Origin: Embleya sp040605455
GTDB taxonomy: Bacteria > Actinomycetota > Actinomycetes > Streptomycetales > Streptomycetaceae
Assembly (NCBI RefSeq): GCF_040605455.1
Contig: NZ_JBEXCV010000183.1
Location: 1-15,634, forward strand
Length of the DNA: 15,634 nt
Direction of reading: 5' to 3'
Of the stretch, positions 14,861-15,634 are shown one piece after another (within the stretch, counting starts at the first letter, position 1; the number at the start of each line of letters is the position of its first letter). The notes beneath the pieces were generated by a model. The model ran no database searches. It was not told the origin of the DNA and was given only the letters and a program-made list of their open reading frames with translations. The position numbers were made by a program, and so were the translations under genes.

Positions 14861-14898
14861 CCGGTTCCCGACCCGTTCCACTGGGTATAGGGGACCGG
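14861..14898 (+). terminator. probable tyrS terminator hairpin
   Basis: CCGGTTCCC (14861-14869) pairs with GGGGACCGG (14890-14898), including one G-U, and an inner ACCC/GGGT helix (14871-14874 and 14883-14886) caps it. The stem lies 50 nt after the tyrS stop and ends one base before the -35 of the next promoter, insulating the two transcripts. Confidence 0.6.
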
Positions 14899-14899
14899 C

Positions 14900-14937
14900 T
14901 TGACCTGTCCAGGAGGGTGGTCTAAACTCGTACGAGT
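14900..14937 (+). promoter_or_regulatory. near-consensus promoter with a palindrome at the start site
   Basis: TTGACC (14900-14905), exactly 17 bp and TAAACT (14923-14928) is the best vegetative-type promoter in the window. The perfect 12-bp palindrome ACTCGTACGAGT (14926-14937) overlaps the end of the -10 and the predicted start site near 14935, as an operator for a dimeric regulator would. Confidence 0.75.
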
Positions 14938-15154
14938 CGTAGCTTCGGGAGATCCGGACAGGCGCGCCCTCAACACCGGCGCGATGGCCGATCCCACCGC
15001 GACTCACACCCCAACGATCCATCCGGAAACGGACGGCCTTCGGCCGCTCCGTACCAGTGGTGTCTCCGGGGCGGGTGTGACCCAGTGGAAACAGTGATCA
15101 CAGCCCCTGTGAAGCGCGCGGAATTTGATCATCCAAATTCCGGGAGTTTTATTT
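14935..15154 (+). ncRNA. candidate structured small RNA upstream of the rRNA operon
   Basis: From the promoter at 14900 about 220 nt could be transcribed. Visible helices are CGCGCC/GGCGCG (14963-14968 and 14978-14983); an 8-bp stem TCACACCC/GGGTGTGA (15004-15011 and 15073-15080) enclosing a 10-bp hairpin with a TTC loop (15029-15052); TCACAG-CCC-CTGTGA (15098-15112); and a 9-bp AT-rich stem CGGAATTTG/CAAATTCCG (15119-15127 and 15134-15142) followed by TTTTATTT (15147-15154), which looks like an intrinsic terminator. The open frames here are short or start before the transcript. It does not match tRNA, tmRNA, SRP RNA, RNase P or a clear 6S shape. Alternatively it is only the distal part of the rRNA promoter region. 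Confidence 0.45.
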
Positions 15155-15215
15155 GTGCTGCCATTGATTACTGGGAATCGCATTCCTGGAATGAGATTCG
15201 GCTTTATCGCGGAAA
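15155..15215 (+). promoter_or_regulatory. AT-rich block with GGAAT/ATTCC repeats upstream of the rRNA promoters
   Basis: Base composition drops well below the rest of the window. GGAAT-CGC-ATTCC (15174-15186) and the overlapping palindrome CATTCC-T-GGAATG (15181-15193) are mutually exclusive hairpins, or binding sites, that reuse the GGAAT/ATTCC words of the terminator-like stem at 15119-15142. The position just upstream of a -10 at 15221 suggests an UP-element-like or activator-binding role. Confidence 0.4.
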
Positions 15216-15217
15216 CC

Positions 15218-15226
15218 TGCTAAGGT
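15218..15226 (+). promoter_or_regulatory. rRNA promoter 1, extended -10
   Basis: TGCTAAGGT fits the extended -10 pattern TGnTAnnnT. No good -35 is seen at 16-18 bp. It is the first of four such motifs before the rRNA leader. Confidence 0.6.
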
Positions 15227-15332
15227 GGAGGCATCGAGTAGCCGGAGAGATCCGGGGCACGACGCGCGGCTCGCAGGCCGCCGGCACCGCAAGATTGATC
15301 GAGCGGGGTCGGTGGAGGCGGGAAAACGGGTC

Positions 15333-15341
15333 TGCTAAGCT
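15333..15341 (+). promoter_or_regulatory. rRNA promoter 2, extended -10
   Basis: TGCTAAGCT repeats the motif 115 bp after promoter 1, again preceded by TC and with no clear -35. Confidence 0.6.
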
Positions 15342-15421
15342 CGGCGGGCCGGAAGCGGAAGAAACGAGAGTTTCGAATGCGGAAAGCACGAAGCAAAGGA
15401 CGAAAAGCGGGTCGCAGGATC

Positions 15422-15430
15422 TGCTAGAGT
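15422..15430 (+). promoter_or_regulatory. rRNA promoter 3, extended -10
   Basis: TGCTAGAGT lies 89 bp after promoter 2. The following TCCGGAA resembles the start of known Streptomyces rRNA leaders. Confidence 0.6.
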
Positions 15431-15499
15431 CCGGAAGGCGGAAAGCGCGGAAACGCGGTGAAAGCCGAAAGCGAGGAAAGCGAAGCCGCCGAAACGGTG

Positions 15500-15508
15500 T
15501 GCTAAGCT
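15500..15508 (+). promoter_or_regulatory. rRNA promoter 4, extended -10
   Basis: TGCTAAGCT is identical to promoter 2 and lies 78 bp after promoter 3. It is the one nearest the 16S gene, and transcripts would start near 15515. Confidence 0.6.
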
Positions 15509-15514
15509 GGAGAC

Positions 15515-15634
15515 GCGAAAGCGAAACAAAAGAAACACAGAAACACAATGAAACACCTTGAACGTTAAACGCCCGGAGGGCGCGGTTGACTCCGCACCAA
15601 AGGAAGCGTCCGTTCCTTGAGAACTCAACAGCGT
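15515..15634 (+). promoter_or_regulatory. 5' leader of the rRNA primary transcript (16S gene just beyond the window)
   Basis: The final bases AGAACTCAACAGCGT and the preceding AAGGAAGCGTCCGTTCCTT are characteristic of the pre-16S leader of Streptomyces. Visible elements are two 8-bp GAAACACA repeats (15532-15547) with a partial third (15550-15556), a boxB-like hairpin CGCCC-GGA-GGGCG (15570-15582), the hairpin AAGGAA/TTCCTT (15600-15605 and 15613-15618), and TTGAG-AA-CTCAA (15617-15628). Such elements serve antitermination and processing of pre-rRNA. The mature 16S does not start inside the window. Confidence 0.8.

Noticed and set aside
14811..15110. tRNA gene between tyrS and the rRNA operon
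   Set aside because: No T-arm GGTTCRANYC sequence or acceptor-stem pairing is present.
15085..15561. 158-codon open frame in the rRNA promoter region
   Set aside because: It runs through rRNA promoters and leader; its Arg/Lys/Glu-rich translation merely reflects GAAA-type purine repeats, and no SD precedes it.
1..15634. CRISPR array, insertion sequence or prophage
   Set aside because: No regularly spaced repeats, transposase, integrase or phage structural genes were seen on either strand.

Overview
The window is very GC-rich DNA (third codon positions almost all G or C). GTG starts, leaderless or strong-SD genes and a typical actinomycete gene mix point to a filamentous actinobacterium, most likely Streptomyces or a close relative in the Streptomycetaceae. 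The last bases (15541-15634) look like the 5' leader of a Streptomyces-type 16S rRNA, so the window stops just short of an rRNA operon.

Layout. 1-1231: a possible minus-strand gene fragment, a TauE/SafE-type permease and a small eight-cysteine DUF1272 protein. 1401-3996: two late cobalamin genes, cobD (cbiB) and cobQ (cbiP), linked by a tiny ORF that overlaps both by ATGA and carries an 18-bp tandem repeat. 4125-5024: a calcineurin-like phosphoesterase. 5226-11805: three paralogous predicted membrane-anchored metallopeptidases, all on the plus strand. The first two are almost contiguous. The third is separated from them by a minus-strand HNH endonuclease and a minus-strand PEBP-family protein. 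11863-12648: spo0M on the minus strand, convergent with the third paralogue. 12720-14810: an apparently leaderless 3-methyladenine DNA glycosylase, then tyrS.

14811-15634 has no credible protein gene but is dense with signals. It holds a tyrS terminator hairpin, a near-consensus promoter (TTGACC-17-TAAACT) with a perfect 12-bp palindrome at its start site, about 220 bp of strongly structured sequence ending in an AT-rich hairpin plus T-tract (a small-RNA candidate), an AT-rich block, four repeats of a TGCTA-type extended -10 (the tandem rRNA promoters), and a purine-rich rRNA leader.

How the parts fit. cobD and cobQ act in neighbouring steps of adenosylcobalamin synthesis (cobyric acid formation, then aminopropanol attachment). 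tyrS next to an rRNA operon is a translation neighbourhood. The two most interesting unexplained items are the three-gene gluzincin cluster, in which one extracytoplasmic architecture carries three unrelated cytoplasmic N-termini, and the unassigned structured transcript candidate between tyrS and the rRNA promoters. All family assignments were made by reading motifs; no database search was run.
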